Assembly (NCBI GenBank): GCA_004562175.1 | Contig: SFRS01000048.1 | Location: 1-12,483, forward strand | Source: a bacterium | Lineage (GTDB): Bacteria; Bacillota; Negativicutes; Acidaminococcales; Acidaminococcaceae | DNA length: 12,483 nt | Reading direction: 5' to 3' | In this document: one piece after another, positions 1 through 11,370 of the stretch | Layout of the letters: every line of letters starts with the position of its first letter | Numbering within the stretch: position 1 is the stretch's first letter | The notes under the pieces: generated by a model | Database searches by the model: none | What the model saw: the letters and a program-made list of their open reading frames with translations, nothing else | What the model was told of the DNA's origin: nothing | Program-made: the position numbers and the translations under genes

Positions 1-944
1 CCCAAAAATTCGGCCATTACAAAGCCCACGGCACCCATGATGGGCGGACAGAACTGACCGCCCGTGGAGGCCACTGCCTCCACGGCACCGGCAAACTCCT
101 TCTTGTAGCCTGTTTGCTTCATTAAAGGAATGGTGATGGTGCCAGTGGTAGCTACGTTAGCCACAGCAGAGCCGTTGATCATGCCCATGAGACCGGAGGC
201 TAACACGGCTACCTTCGCCGGTCCACCAGGAGTTTGCCCCACTAGCGTAAGGGAAAAATCGTTGATAAACTTGGAAAAGCCGCTGTATTTCAAATAGGCG
301 CCGAACAGCACAAAAAGGAAGATATAGGTGGCTGAAACACCGATACCAGTGCCCAACACGCCCTGGGTCCCCCAAAATTGCGTAATCAAAACACGTTTCA
401 AGGTGAAGCCATTGTGGCCCAAATAGCCCGGTAAATACTCGCCAAACCAGTTATAAGCCAAGAAAACCAGTGCTAGCACAGCCAAATTCCCGGAAGCGCG
501 CCGCGCTGCCTCGAACACTACTAAAAGCGCTGCCCCGGCAATCACGACCTCATGGGGGTCAATGCGCCCACCCGTCATGGCGATACGCTCATAATTCAAA
601 ATCAAATAGCCGAAGCTACCCACGCCCACAAGAATCAACAAAATGTCCCACAGAGGCGGCAGCTTGCGCACCCTTTTTTCCTTTTTGAAGGTCGGAAACA
701 GCAAAAAGGTGAACAAGAGCAGGAAAATGCAGTGCATTGCCCGCAAGTTGATGGCACTAATCACGCCGATGGTGGTGAAATATACCTGAAAGGCAGCCCA
801 AACGCACAGCAAAACTACGATTATTTTGGCTAACGGCCCTTGGTAGGTGCGCATGCGCGCCTCCGATTCCTTTTCCTCCAAGAGCTGCTGGGCCTTTTTG
901 TCCAGCTCTGCTTGCGTAGCCTTGTCTATATTTTTATTACTCAT
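1..944 (-). CDS. TRAP transporter permease, 4TM/12TM (DctQM) fusion, 3' end outside window
   Basis: This is the N-terminal part (314 codons) of a large integral membrane protein of the tripartite ATP-independent periplasmic transporters, in which the small and large membrane subunits are fused. Such proteins use an ion gradient to import an organic acid or similar solute delivered by a periplasmic, usually TAXI-type, binding protein. The first 30 or so residues are charged and cytoplasmic, and hydrophobic segments follow. The DctM-like part carries family hallmarks: an FGEYLPGYLGH stretch near residue 175, GVSATYIFLFVLFGAYL near 215, GGPAKVAV near 237, GSAVANVATTGT near 257 and AVEAVASTGGQ near 285. 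The start is the ATG preceded by AAGGAGAG with six bases between. It is divergent from the PRTase-like gene. No binding-protein gene is visible; it may lie beyond the left edge. The substrate cannot be read from the sequence. The reading frame is open to the window edge. Confidence 0.9.
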   Translation of the reverse strand, partial: MSNKNIDKATQAELDKKAQQLLEEKESEARMRTYQGPLAKIIVVLLCVWAAFQVYFTTIGVISAINLRAMHCIFLLLFTFLLFPTFKKEKRVRKLPPLWDILLILVGVGSFGYLILNYERIAMTGGRIDPHEVVIAGAALLVVFEAARRASGNLAVLALVFLAYNWFGEYLPGYLGHNGFTLKRVLITQFWGTQGVLGTGIGVSATYIFLFVLFGAYLKYSGFSKFINDFSLTLVGQTPGGPAKVAVLASGLMGMINGSAVANVATTGTITIPLMKQTGYKKEFAGAVEAVASTGGQFCPPIMGAVGFVMAEFL

Positions 945-988
945 GCATTACTCTCCTTACTACCATGCTACAAAACGGTCACAATATT

Positions 989-1003
989 GTGTACATTATA
1001 CAC
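989..1003. promoter_or_regulatory. Near-palindrome over the -10 box, candidate operator
   Basis: GTGTACATTATACAC is a 15-base inverted repeat in which six of the seven symmetric pairs match. It covers the -10 box of the TRAP permease promoter. A repressor bound there would block that promoter. The regulator is not in the window, and part of the symmetry is contributed by the TATAAT box itself, so this is only a candidate. Confidence 0.3.
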
Positions 1004-1023
1004 CTTTCTTTAACCCTTGACAA
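995..1023 (-). promoter_or_regulatory. Sigma-A-type promoter of the TRAP permease gene
   Basis: On the minus strand a -35 box TTGTCA (1018-1023) is followed after exactly 17 bases by a perfect -10 box TATAAT (995-1000). Transcription would start near 988 and give a leader of about 45 bases before the ATG at 944. The match is five of six at -35 and six of six at -10. It points away from the divergent PRTase-like gene. Confidence 0.75.
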
Positions 1024-1140
1024 TAAAAAGCGCTTCAAAAGCAACAAAAATTTACGTTACCAACAACTTCAGTCCAAGCCTTACAGTGCCATTTTTTGTT
1101 TTCCCTTAGGCCCTTTTTGCGTGCTTTTTCCCCAAGCAAG

Positions 1141-1149
1141 TGATATAAT
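1141..1149 (+). promoter_or_regulatory. Extended -10 promoter of the PRTase-like gene and codB
   Basis: TGATATAAT is a perfect extended -10 element (TG, one base, TATAAT) 41 bases upstream of the ATG at 1191. No good -35 box lies at the right distance, which is common for extended -10 promoters. The leader would be about 35 bases and ends in AAAGGAGCGG, the ribosome binding site. A small inverted repeat, TGCTT (1122-1126) with AAGCA (1134-1138), occupies the -35 position and could be an operator. Confidence 0.55.
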
Positions 1150-1190
1150 AAACAGGATAGTATTAAAATTACTAGCAAAGGAGCGGTAGT

Positions 1191-2285
1191 ATGTTCAAAA
1201 AGCTTCAGGGAGTGGATCTCGTTCCCGAATATGTTCATTCTAAAGCCAAGCTGTATCGTCTAGACGCTGACAATCTGTCCAACAAGTATTATATTGTCAC
1301 CAGCGCCAGCACCCGTCACCTGTTGAATTCACCTGAGGTGGTGGGCTTTGAAAATTATGATCGGATGTGCAATCCCACCAAAACCACCTTGGATTTCTTC
1401 AACAAAAAGGGGCTTATTACCTCCGCCAACATCCTGACCATTTTGCGTGGCGGCCTCAACTATCCCTTGGAGGAATGCTGCTACCGTGCCTGCATCCCCG
1501 TCAATGATATGAGCTTCCTGTCCTGCGAGCGTGTTTTTGACGGTGAGCTCATTTCCGGTCTTGATATCAAATATAAAAAGCTGAGCATTATCGACGGGGG
1601 CACCTTGATCATCGGCGACATCATTGCTACTGGCGACACCTTGGTGAAATGCCTCAAGCACATTGTTAAGGAATATCGCAACGCCGGTGCCCATTTGCGC
1701 AACATCATTTTCTTCACCATCGGCGGCAATATGGGCATCACCGTGCTGGAAAACCTCACCGAGGAGCTGCGGGAATATTGGCCCCAATTCGAAGGCTTTT
1801 ATTGCGTATACCATGAAGGCATCTTCAGCACCTATAAGGAAAAGGGTGTTACCGGCATCAACCTGCCCTTCGTAGACTTTTATTGGAAGGACAGCGTTTT
1901 GGCCCCCGAATACAGGGAGCAAACCTTGGCCGATGACGATGCTCTCTTTGAAAAATGCACTATTTATGATGGTGGTGCCCGTCGATACGAAATTCCTGAG
2001 CATTATCACGAGGTCATGGAATATTGGGAAAAGCTGGATGAAATGGCGGAGCAAGTCGATTTTGCCGCCTTCACCGACGAAAAATTTGGTTATAAAACAC
2101 CGCTGAGCTATGAGGAATGGCTGGAAGAAAATCATTATCACAAAATAGACAAGGCCACCACCGAAAGGCTCTACGCCCAAGAGCTTGCGTATCTAGAAGT
2201 AAACAAAAAGCGCACGCTCAAGGAAATCACTACTCGTCGTATAGCAGAGTTCAAGGCTGCTGTAGGAAAATACGTGGGTCTCTAA
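1191..2285 (+). CDS. Phosphoribosyltransferase-like protein of unknown substrate, linked to cytosine permease
   Basis: I do not recognise this 364-residue protein by name. It shows the type I phosphoribosyltransferase signature: a PRPP-binding loop IIGDIIATGDTL at residues 140-151, preceded by a hydrophobic strand. Upstream, LTILRGGLNYP at 82-92 resembles the PRPP-contacting 'ILRAG' segment of uracil phosphoribosyltransferases. The loop has GD where most family members have two acidic residues. The last 140 or so residues are acidic, rich in Tyr, Trp and Glu, and end in a charged helical region; I see no known domain there. There is no signal peptide or membrane segment, so it should be cytoplasmic. 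The start is the ATG seven bases after AAGGAG. Only 34 bases separate its stop from codB, so the two are very likely co-transcribed, which suggests nucleobase salvage. A regulator that binds PRPP or nucleotides, in the manner of PyrR or PurR, is an alternative. Confidence 0.7.
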   Translation: MFKKLQGVDLVPEYVHSKAKLYRLDADNLSNKYYIVTSASTRHLLNSPEVVGFENYDRMCNPTKTTLDFFNKKGLITSANILTILRGGLNYPLEECCYRACIPVNDMSFLSCERVFDGELISGLDIKYKKLSIIDGGTLIIGDIIATGDTLVKCLKHIVKEYRNAGAHLRNIIFFTIGGNMGITVLENLTEELREYWPQFEGFYCVYHEGIFSTYKEKGVTGINLPFVDFYWKDSVLAPEYREQTLADDDALFEKCTIYDGGARRYEIPEHYHEVMEYWEKLDEMAEQVDFAAFTDEKFGYKTPLSYEEWLEENHYHKIDKATTERLYAQELAYLEVNKKRTLKEITTRRIAEFKAAVGKYVGL

Positions 2286-2319
2286 TTTTATATTTTTATT
2301 TTAAGGGGGATAATTAAAA

Positions 2320-3567
2320 ATGAGCACAAAAGCAAAAGTAGTCGATGCAGATTTTGCCACCTCAGCGGTTCCGGCCGCCAACCGTCGCAGCTTGATGACC
2401 ATGTTTATGATCATGCTAGGCTTCACCTTCTTCTCCGCCAGCATGTGGGTTGGTCAGCAGCTAGCCAAGGGCTTGGACCTGTCCGGCTTCATTGGCGCCT
2501 TGATTTTAGGCGGCATCATCCTAGGTGGCTACACCGGAGCCTTAGGCTTCATCGGTGCTGAAAGCGGCCTCTCCTTGGACCTTTTGGCCCAACGCAGCTT
2601 TGGTATCAAGGGCAGCTATTTACCCAGCGCCATGATCAGCTTCACTCAAGCCGGTTGGTTTGGCGTAGGCTTAGCCATGTTCGCCATTCCTGTAGCCAAG
2701 GCTTTGTTTGGCGACAGCCAAACCGTTATGTACGCCATGGTCGTGCTGGCAGGTGTTTGCATGACTGCTACTGCTTATTATGGTATTAAAAGTCTCACCG
2801 CCATCAGCTATATCGCCGTTCCCTGCGTGGCTATTTTGGGCTCCGCCGCCATGTTTATGGCTATTTCCCAAGGCGAAGGAACCATTGCCGAGCAATTTGC
2901 CAAGAGCAGCGGCGATTTGACCATCATCAGCGGTGCTGGCCTTGTAGTTGGCTCCTTTGTTTCCGGCGGCTCCGCCACTCCCAACTTCACCCGTTTCGCC
3001 AAGGATGCCAAGACCGGCTTTTGGACCACGGTTGTAGCCTTCTTCATTGGCAACAGCCTCATGTTCTGCTTCGGCGCTGTTTCCTCCATTTTCGTAGGCG
3101 GCAACGCCAACGATATTTTCGACGTTATGCTGAAGCTGGGTCTCTTCTGGACCGCAGTACTGGTTTTAGGCCTCAACATTTGGACCACTAACGACAACGC
3201 ACTCTACTCCACCGGCCTTGGCCTTGCTAATATCACCGGCATGGATAAAAAGAAAATGGTGCTCTTCTCCGGTGCTTTGGGCACAGTTTTGGCCGTATGG
3301 CTGTACAATAATTTCTGTCCTTTCTTGGGCATGCTCAACGCCACCTTGCCTCCCATTGGCATTATTATCGTGCTGAGCTATTTCATGCATCGTGAAAAAT
3401 ATCAGCCCGGCGCCAATGTCGAGCTCAAGCAAATCGAATGGGGCTCCGTCATCGGTGTTATCGCCGGTGCCGTGGTAGCCAACATGTTGCCCTTCGGCAT
3501 TGCCTCTATCAACGGCATGGTTGTGGCCTCCATTTGCTACATCATTGGCGACAAAATGAGCAAATAA
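2320..3567 (+). CDS. codB: Cytosine permease (NCS1 family)
   Basis: This 415-residue inner-membrane protein imports cytosine with a cation and belongs to the nucleobase:cation symporter-1 family. It aligns by eye along most of its length with E. coli CodB (419 residues): TFFSASMW at 36-43, the FGIKGSYLPS stretch at 94-103, TQAGWFGVG at 109-117, VVGSF at 209-213, and LGLNIWTTNDNALY at 283-296 followed by LANITGMD. The Phe-Ser pair at 38-39, Gln110 and the Asn-Trp-Thr-Thr region correspond to substrate- and sodium-binding positions as I recall them from the NCS1 structural work. About twelve hydrophobic segments are visible. The ribosome binding site AAGGGGG lies upstream of the ATG. No cytosine deaminase (codA) is next to it. 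The preceding gene is the PRTase-like protein instead, which makes the fate of the imported base uncertain. A closely related pyrimidine is possible as substrate. Confidence 0.93.
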   Translation: MSTKAKVVDADFATSAVPAANRRSLMTMFMIMLGFTFFSASMWVGQQLAKGLDLSGFIGALILGGIILGGYTGALGFIGAESGLSLDLLAQRSFGIKGSYLPSAMISFTQAGWFGVGLAMFAIPVAKALFGDSQTVMYAMVVLAGVCMTATAYYGIKSLTAISYIAVPCVAILGSAAMFMAISQGEGTIAEQFAKSSGDLTIISGAGLVVGSFVSGGSATPNFTRFAKDAKTGFWTTVVAFFIGNSLMFCFGAVSSIFVGGNANDIFDVMLKLGLFWTAVLVLGLNIWTTNDNALYSTGLGLANITGMDKKKMVLFSGALGTVLAVWLYNNFCPFLGMLNATLPPIGIIIVLSYFMHREKYQPGANVELKQIEWGSVIGVIAGAVVANMLPFGIASINGMVVASICYIIGDKMSK

Positions 3568-3610
3568 AAGCGCAAAGCACACGCAAACTAATCTAACTAA
3601 CACAAGCAAA

Positions 3611-3649
3611 AACGCGAGCAGCCCTCCAAAAGCTGCTCGCGTTCTTTTT
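3611..3649. terminator. Bidirectional intrinsic terminator between codB and yaaA
   Basis: A perfect 12-base stem (AACGCGAGCAGC at 3611-3622 with GCTGCTCGCGTT at 3632-3643) encloses a 9-base loop. On the plus strand it is followed by CTTTTT; on the minus strand the stem runs into TTTTTGC. It lies 43 bases after the codB stop and 13 bases after the yaaA stop, so it can end both convergent transcripts. Confidence 0.9.
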
Positions 3650-3662
3650 ATGTCTATCTTTA

Positions 3663-4403
3663 TTATTTAATAAAAACAAATTCTGTATCCGTGGAAAGCT
3701 CGGGCCTGAAGCTATAGCCATAGGTAGCAAAGGCTTGTACCTCCTCCGGTCTTTGCACATTGTGCTCCGCGCACCAACGCACCATGCTACCCCGAGCCAT
3801 CTTGGCCTCCGTGGCCTTCACCTTGTAGCCACCCTTTTTATCAGCGCAGCCAAAAATACAGCTCACAAGGCGCACATCCTCGCTCACAAAGGGCTCCACT
3901 ACCTTGCTATATTCCTTGGATGCCAAGTTCAAAATCACCTTGTCCTCCTTGGTCAAAGCGTCATACAGGCTCCTGCCCCAATATTGATACAAATTCTTTT
4001 TGCCGGCCAGCGCCAGCTTGGCCTGCATTTCCAGTCGATAAGGTGCCACCCCGTCGCTAGCTCGCAAGAGGCCATAAAATCCTGACAAAATGCGCACGTT
4101 CTGGCACACGTATTCCCAGGCCTCGCTCTCCAAAACGCGGGGTCCCATATGAGTATACTGCAAGCCCACGTAGGCCAATATTGCCGGAGTCAGGTTGCGC
4201 TCCAAGTCCATGCTGCGGATGCGAGCGAAATTTTGCTCTGCTAAGGCATCGTTGCAGCCCCACAGCTTTTGCAGCTCAGGCATGGTCATGCTTTGCAGCT
4301 TGTCCAAAATCTCCCTCGTTTGTGCCAAAAACTGGGTCTCAGTGCAGTCCATTGCTTCCGTGTCCACCTGCATTTGCTTGGCCGGTGATATTATAATCTT
4401 CAT
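3663..4403 (-). CDS. yaaA: Peroxide stress protein YaaA (UPF0246)
   Basis: This 246-residue cytoplasmic protein is a YaaA family member. In E. coli, YaaA lowers free intracellular iron during peroxide stress and so limits Fenton damage to DNA; its fold has been linked to DNA binding. Visible family hallmarks are the N-terminal KIIISPAKQM at 2-11, ILSGFYGLLR at 105-114, PYRLEM at 121-126, NLYQYWG at 137-143, ILNLASKEY at 157-165 and KMARGSMVR at 201-209, ending in the usual hydrophobic, Phe-rich tail. Length is normal. I place the start at the second ATG (4403): it has AGAGGTGG six bases upstream and gives the canonical 'MKIIISPAK', whereas the ATG at 4409 directly abuts that ribosome binding site. 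It follows uvrC by 41 bases and is probably the last gene of the uvr operon. Confidence 0.93.
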   Translation of the reverse strand: MKIIISPAKQMQVDTEAMDCTETQFLAQTREILDKLQSMTMPELQKLWGCNDALAEQNFARIRSMDLERNLTPAILAYVGLQYTHMGPRVLESEAWEYVCQNVRILSGFYGLLRASDGVAPYRLEMQAKLALAGKKNLYQYWGRSLYDALTKEDKVILNLASKEYSKVVEPFVSEDVRLVSCIFGCADKKGGYKVKATEAKMARGSMVRWCAEHNVQRPEEVQAFATYGYSFRPELSTDTEFVFIK

Positions 4404-6210
4404 GCTCATCCACCTCTCAAGCTCCTTATATCAAAAAAGATACACTACCGCAGAGCCTCCTTCTTTTCAGGCAGCTCCAAGCGGAAGAAGTCGTACAGGG
4501 TTTGCGCAGCGGTGCTGTTCATGCCCTCCACCGCTGCCAGCTCCTCCACGCTGGCCGCCTTCATGGCGTCCAGCGTTTTGAAGGCCTTCCACAGCGCCTG
4601 CCGGCGCTTGGGACCAATGCCTTCCACGTGATCCAGCACCGAGACGAGATTCCGCTTCCCGCGCAGCTTGCGGTGAAAGGTTATGGCAAAGCGATGGGCC
4701 TCGTCACGAATGCGCTGAATCAGATGCAGCGCCGCGCTGTCGCGGTCCAGCAGAATGCTGGTGCTTTGATGCGGAATGAAGATTTCCTCCTCCCGCTTGG
4801 CCAAGCCCACCACGGGTAAATCTGCCAGACCCAAGCCCCGAATTACCTCCAAAGCCGAGCTCAGCTGACCCTTACCACCGTCGATAACCACCAGATTAGG
4901 CAAATCCTCGTAATCCTTGTAGCGGCGGTATACAACCTCCTGCATGGATTTGAAATCATCCGGCTTGCCCTCGGCGGACACGATTTTATACTTGCGATAA
5001 TCCTTCTTGCTGATGCTGCCATTGCGAAAAACCACCATAGAAGCCACAGTCTCACTGCCCTGGGTATGGGAAATATCAAAGCAGTCCATACGCTCCAAGG
5101 AATGCGCGAGGCCCAAAGCCTGCTGCAGCTCCTCTGCCGCCTGTTCGTCATTTTTCAGGGATAGACTTCCCTTGCGCAAGCGCTCATCCAAGAGCTTTTG
5201 GGCATTATCATTAGCCAGCTGCAGCAGCTCTCGCTTCACGCCCCGCTGGGGCTGGATTAGCTCCACCTTGCGCTCCGCCTTCTGGCGCAGCCACAGCTCA
5301 ATCAGCTGCTGCTCCTCCGCCTCCGGCAGCTGGGGCAGCACGATTTCGCGTGGCACAAAAGTTGCCTCGTTGTAATACTGCTTGAGGAAGGCCGTCAGCA
5401 CCTCCTGAGGTACCTCGCCTCCGTCCTGCAAGAAGAAATTATCACGCCCGATGAGCTTACCCTTGCGCACAAAGAAAATCTGCAGGCAATTACCCGTCAT
5501 ATCTTGAGCAAAGCCGATTACGTCCATATCACCACAATTATTAGTGACAGCCTTTTGGGACTCGTTGAGCCGCTCCACCGCCTGCAGCTGGTCTCTCAGC
5601 CGCGCTGCTTCTTCAAAGGCGTATTCCTCCGCCGCCTCCTGCATGCGCTGCTTCAAATCCCGCTCCAGCTCCGTAGTGCGCCCGTCCAGCACCATGCACA
5701 CGGACTTAATCATCTTGCCATACTCTTCCTTAGAAACATAGCCTGCGCAGGGCGCCAGACAACGCTTGATATGGTAATTCAGGCAGGGTCTATCCGGGTT
5801 CATCTTGCGACAGGTGCGCAGAGGAAACATGGTTTTCAAAAGCTTCATGGTGGCGTACATGGCGCCAGCGTCGGCGTAGGGACCATAATACTTGGCCCCA
5901 TCACGGCTTAATCTGCGGGTCATGTGCAGGCGCGGGAAATCCTCCTGCATGGTCACCTTGAGATAAGGATAGGTTTTATCGTCCTTGAGGCTAATATTAT
6001 AGCGAGGACGATACTTTTTGATTAAATTGCACTCTAAAATCAGGGCCTCCACCTCGCTGGAGGTGACGATGGTCTCGATTTCCGCAATTTTGGCCACCAT
6101 GGCCTTTACCTTGGGGGTGTGGCTGGCTAAATTGCGAAAATAACTGCGCACGCGATTCTTCAGCACCACCGCCTTGCCCACATAAATAACCTTGCCCTCG
6201 GCGTCGTGCA

Positions 6211-9099
<2,889 letters not shown>

Positions 9100-9131
9100 A
9101 AATTATATTCTCTCTTCCTAAATCTTTCATT

Positions 9132-9231
9132 GCGTGCGTGAGAAAGTACCAGATACGAGCAAAATTGAGGAGTCGTACTAGAGGTACGTCGACGAAATTT
9201 TGTGAAGTAGATGGTGCTTTATCGCGCGCGC
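9132..9231 (+). repeat. 100-nt imperfect palindrome (long hairpin) between uvrB and uvrA
   Basis: The two halves pair almost without interruption around a 5-base loop (9179-9183). Paired blocks are 9132-9141 with 9222-9231, 9143-9151 with 9212-9220, 9154-9156 with 9207-9209, CAAAATT 9160-9166 with AATTTTG 9196-9202, and CGTAC 9174-9178 with GTACG 9184-9188; a single unpaired base shifts the register. The unpaired 5'-GA-3' steps face each other at 9152-9153/9210-9211, 9167-9168/9194-9195 and 9170-9171/9191-9192, as in tandem sheared G.A pairs. Three T.G wobbles (9135, 9139 and 9147, with G in the right arm) are allowed only on the plus strand and become A.C on the minus strand. The right arm contains the uvrB stop and its last four codons. 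It looks like a dispersed intergenic element or a structured RNA read opposite to uvrBA. It is not a normal terminator, as no T-run follows it in the direction of uvrB transcription. Confidence 0.75.
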
Positions 9232-11228
9232 TTTTTAGGCTCCAACTTCTGTCCTAACTGCCCCTTTACAATAATCAGCTGGTCACGCAGCTCGGCCGCA
9301 GTCTCGAAATCCAGTGCCTTGGCCGCCTCCTGCATGCGCCGCTCCAGCTCCCGTGCCAAGGTGGTGAGCTCCTTCTTAGAGCGGGCCTTTTTGCCCTTGG
9401 CGCCGTATTCGCCGTGCTCGTCGCTTTCGGCCACTTTCGTAAGCTTAATGAGCTGGCGTTGCTCCTTATAAATAGTCTTCGGCGTAATCTTGTGAGCCTT
9501 GTTATAGGCCTCTTGCTTCTCGCGACGGCGATTAGTCTCATCGATGGCCCGCTGCATACTATCCGTAATGCGGTCCGCGTACATGATGACGCGCCCGTGG
9601 GCATTACGAGCTGCGCGACCGATGGTCTGGATCATGGCGGTATCACTGCGCAAAAAGCCTTCCTTGTCCGCATCCAGAATGGCAATCAGCGACACCTCCG
9701 GCAAATCCAGACCCTCGCGCAGCAGGTTGATGCCTACTAAAACATCAAATTTACCAGCACGCAAGCTGTCAATAATCTCCGCTCTTTCGATGGTAGCGAT
9801 TTCCGAATGCAAATAGCGCACCCTCACGCCTGCTTGTTTCAAGTATTCCGTTAAATCCTCAGCCATGCGCTTGGTCAAGGTAGTGACTAAAACGCGCTCA
9901 TTGGCCGCAGCCACCTTATTGATTTCGCTGAGTAAATCATCGATTTGGCCCTTAATGGGGCGAATTTCAATCTGCGGGTCTAAGAGTCCCGTGGGGCGAA
10001 TAATCTGCTCCACCACCTGCTGGGCCTGCTCCATTTCGTAGGGTGCAGGGGTTGCGGAAACGTAAATGGCTTGATTAATCTGCTCTTGGAATTCATCAAA
10101 GGTCAGGGGACGGTTGTCATAGGCCGAGGGCAGACGGAAGCCATGCTCCACCAGCATCTCCTTGCGGGAGCGGTCCCCGGCGTACATGGCTCTGATTTGG
10201 GGCAGAGTCACGTGGGATTCGTCGATGACTAGCAAAAAGTCCTTGGGGAAATAGTTGACCAAGGTAAAGGGCGGCTCCCCGGGCTTGCGTCCCGCCAAAT
10301 GCCGGGAATAATTTTCGATGCCGGAGCAATAGCCCATTTCGTTCATCATTTCCAAATCATAATTAGTGCGCTGCTCCAGACGCTGGGCCTCCAGCACCTT
10401 AAAATTATGGTTCAAAAACTCCAAGCGCTCTGCCAGCTCCACTCGAATATCGGCCATGGCCCTTTCCAGATTTTCACGACTGGTAACATAGTGGGACGCC
10501 GGGAAAATAGCCACATGGTTGCGCTGAGCCAGCACCTCGCCTGTGAGCACATCGAATTCCAAAATGCGATCAACCTCGTCGTCAAACATTTCGATGCGCA
10601 CGGCCTTTTCGCCGTAGGCCGCGGGAATAACCTCGATGACATCGCCGCGCACGCGGAATGTGCCACGCTTGAAGTCGATATCATTGCGATCGTACTGGAT
10701 TTCCACCAGCTTGTGCAAAATCTTTTGCCTATCGATAATTTGCCCCAAACGCAGGGACAGCACCATATCGTAGTACTCCTGGGGCGCGCCCAAGCCATAA
10801 ATACAGCTCACGCTGGCCACGATGATGACGTCCTTGCGCTCGAACAGGGCGCTGGTGGCCGAGTGGCGCAGCTTATCGATTTCATCGTTAATAGAAGCAT
10901 CCTTCTCAATATAGGTGTCGGACTGAGGAATATAGGCCTCGGGCTGGTAGTAGTCGTAATAAGACACAAAATATTCCACCGCGTTGTCCGGAAAGAAGGC
11001 CTTCAGCTCGCTGGCCAACTGGGCCGCCAAGGTTTTGTTGTGAGCAATCACTAGCGTGGGCTTGCGCACCTTGTTGATGACCTGGGCAATAGTGTAGGTT
11101 TTGCCCGTACCCGTAGCGCCAAGCAGCACCTGAGTTCGCAGACCTTGTTCCACGCCTGCTGCTAATTTTTCTATGGCCTGGGGCTGGTCCCCCGCCGGCT
11201 CAAAGGGAGCCTTGATTTGAAAATCCAT
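9219..11228 (-). CDS. uvrB: UvrABC system protein B, damage-verifying helicase
   Basis: UvrB is loaded by UvrA, inserts a beta-hairpin between the strands to verify the lesion, and recruits UvrC. Visible features: N-terminal [17 protein letters not shown]; Walker A GATGTGKT at 37-44; the tyrosine-rich beta-hairpin [20 protein letters not shown] at about 90-109; the DESH Walker B motif near 335; the helicase motifs [12 protein letters not shown] and QTIGRAARN in the C-terminal half; and the C-terminal UVR helix pair near 624-650 that contacts UvrC. At 669 residues it has the usual length, with a short basic tail EPKKRAR whose last codons form the arm of the 100-nt hairpin. The ATG is preceded by AGGTGA with five to six bases between. 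It heads the uvrB-uvrA-uvrC-yaaA unit and has its own promoter and a LexA-like box upstream, as expected for an SOS gene. Confidence 0.98.
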   Translation of the reverse strand: MDFQIKAPFEPAGDQPQAIEKLAAGVEQGLRTQVLLGATGTGKTYTIAQVINKVRKPTLVIAHNKTLAAQLASELKAFFPDNAVEYFVSYYDYYQPEAYIPQSDTYIEKDASINDEIDKLRHSATSALFERKDVIIVASVSCIYGLGAPQEYYDMVLSLRLGQIIDRQKILHKLVEIQYDRNDIDFKRGTFRVRGDVIEVIPAAYGEKAVRIEMFDDEVDRILEFDVLTGEVLAQRNHVAIFPASHYVTSRENLERAMADIRVELAERLEFLNHNFKVLEAQRLEQRTNYDLEMMNEMGYCSGIENYSRHLAGRKPGEPPFTLVNYFPKDFLLVIDESHVTLPQIRAMYAGDRSRKEMLVEHGFRLPSAYDNRPLTFDEFQEQINQAIYVSATPAPYEMEQAQQVVEQIIRPTGLLDPQIEIRPIKGQIDDLLSEINKVAAANERVLVTTLTKRMAEDLTEYLKQAGVRVRYLHSEIATIERAEIIDSLRAGKFDVLVGINLLREGLDLPEVSLIAILDADKEGFLRSDTAMIQTIGRAARNAHGRVIMYADRITDSMQRAIDETNRRREKQEAYNKAHKITPKTIYKEQRQLIKLTKVAESDEHGEYGAKGKKARSKKELTTLARELERRMQEAAKALDFETAAELRDQLIIVKGQLGQKLEPKKRAR

Positions 11229-11330
11229 TTTTTCACCTACTTGTCCACTAAACGCTCACTAAAAAGAGCCGTAATCTATTCTACGCACAGCGACAAAATT
11301 ACTGCCGCCTTTCCATAAAGTTCCAAGTCT

Positions 11331-11359
11331 ATTATATGAAATTGGTCGCCTAAGGTCAA
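11331..11359 (-). promoter_or_regulatory. Sigma-A-type promoter of the uvrB operon
   Basis: On the minus strand TTGACC (11354-11359) and a perfect TATAAT (11331-11336) are separated by exactly 17 bases. The transcript would begin near 11324 and have a leader of about 95 bases before the uvrB ATG. No strong hairpin is evident in that leader. Confidence 0.8.
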
Positions 11360-11370
11360 GTGATTAAAGA

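Noticed and set aside
157..375. A short minus-strand frame inside the TRAP permease region.
   Set aside because: It is in a different frame from the clearly conserved TRAP permease sequence, which is uninterrupted here.
965..1189. A 74-codon open frame ending just before the PRTase-like gene.
   Set aside because: It spans both divergent promoters, has no ribosome binding site and has a composition unlike the real genes.
1035..1238. A 67-codon minus-strand open frame with a hydrophobic stretch, resembling a small membrane protein.
   Set aside because: It overlaps the start of the PRTase-like gene and its promoter, and the hydrophobic run comes from A/T-rich intergenic DNA.
1329..2180. A 283-codon open frame on the minus strand.
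   Set aside because: It lies wholly opposite the PRTase-like gene, has no ribosome binding site and shows no recognisable motif. It is a by-product of codon bias on the other strand.
9132..9231. The long hairpin considered as a rho-independent terminator for uvrB.
   Set aside because: On the minus strand the stem is followed by sequence with no T-run, and its wobble pairs would be mismatches on that strand.
10299..11054. A 251-codon open frame on the plus strand.
   Set aside because: It is the antisense shadow of the helicase core of uvrB.
11229..11324. The uvrB leader considered as a riboswitch or attenuator.
   Set aside because: Only weak, short pairings are visible, and no known aptamer motif or terminator stem with a T-run occurs before the ATG.
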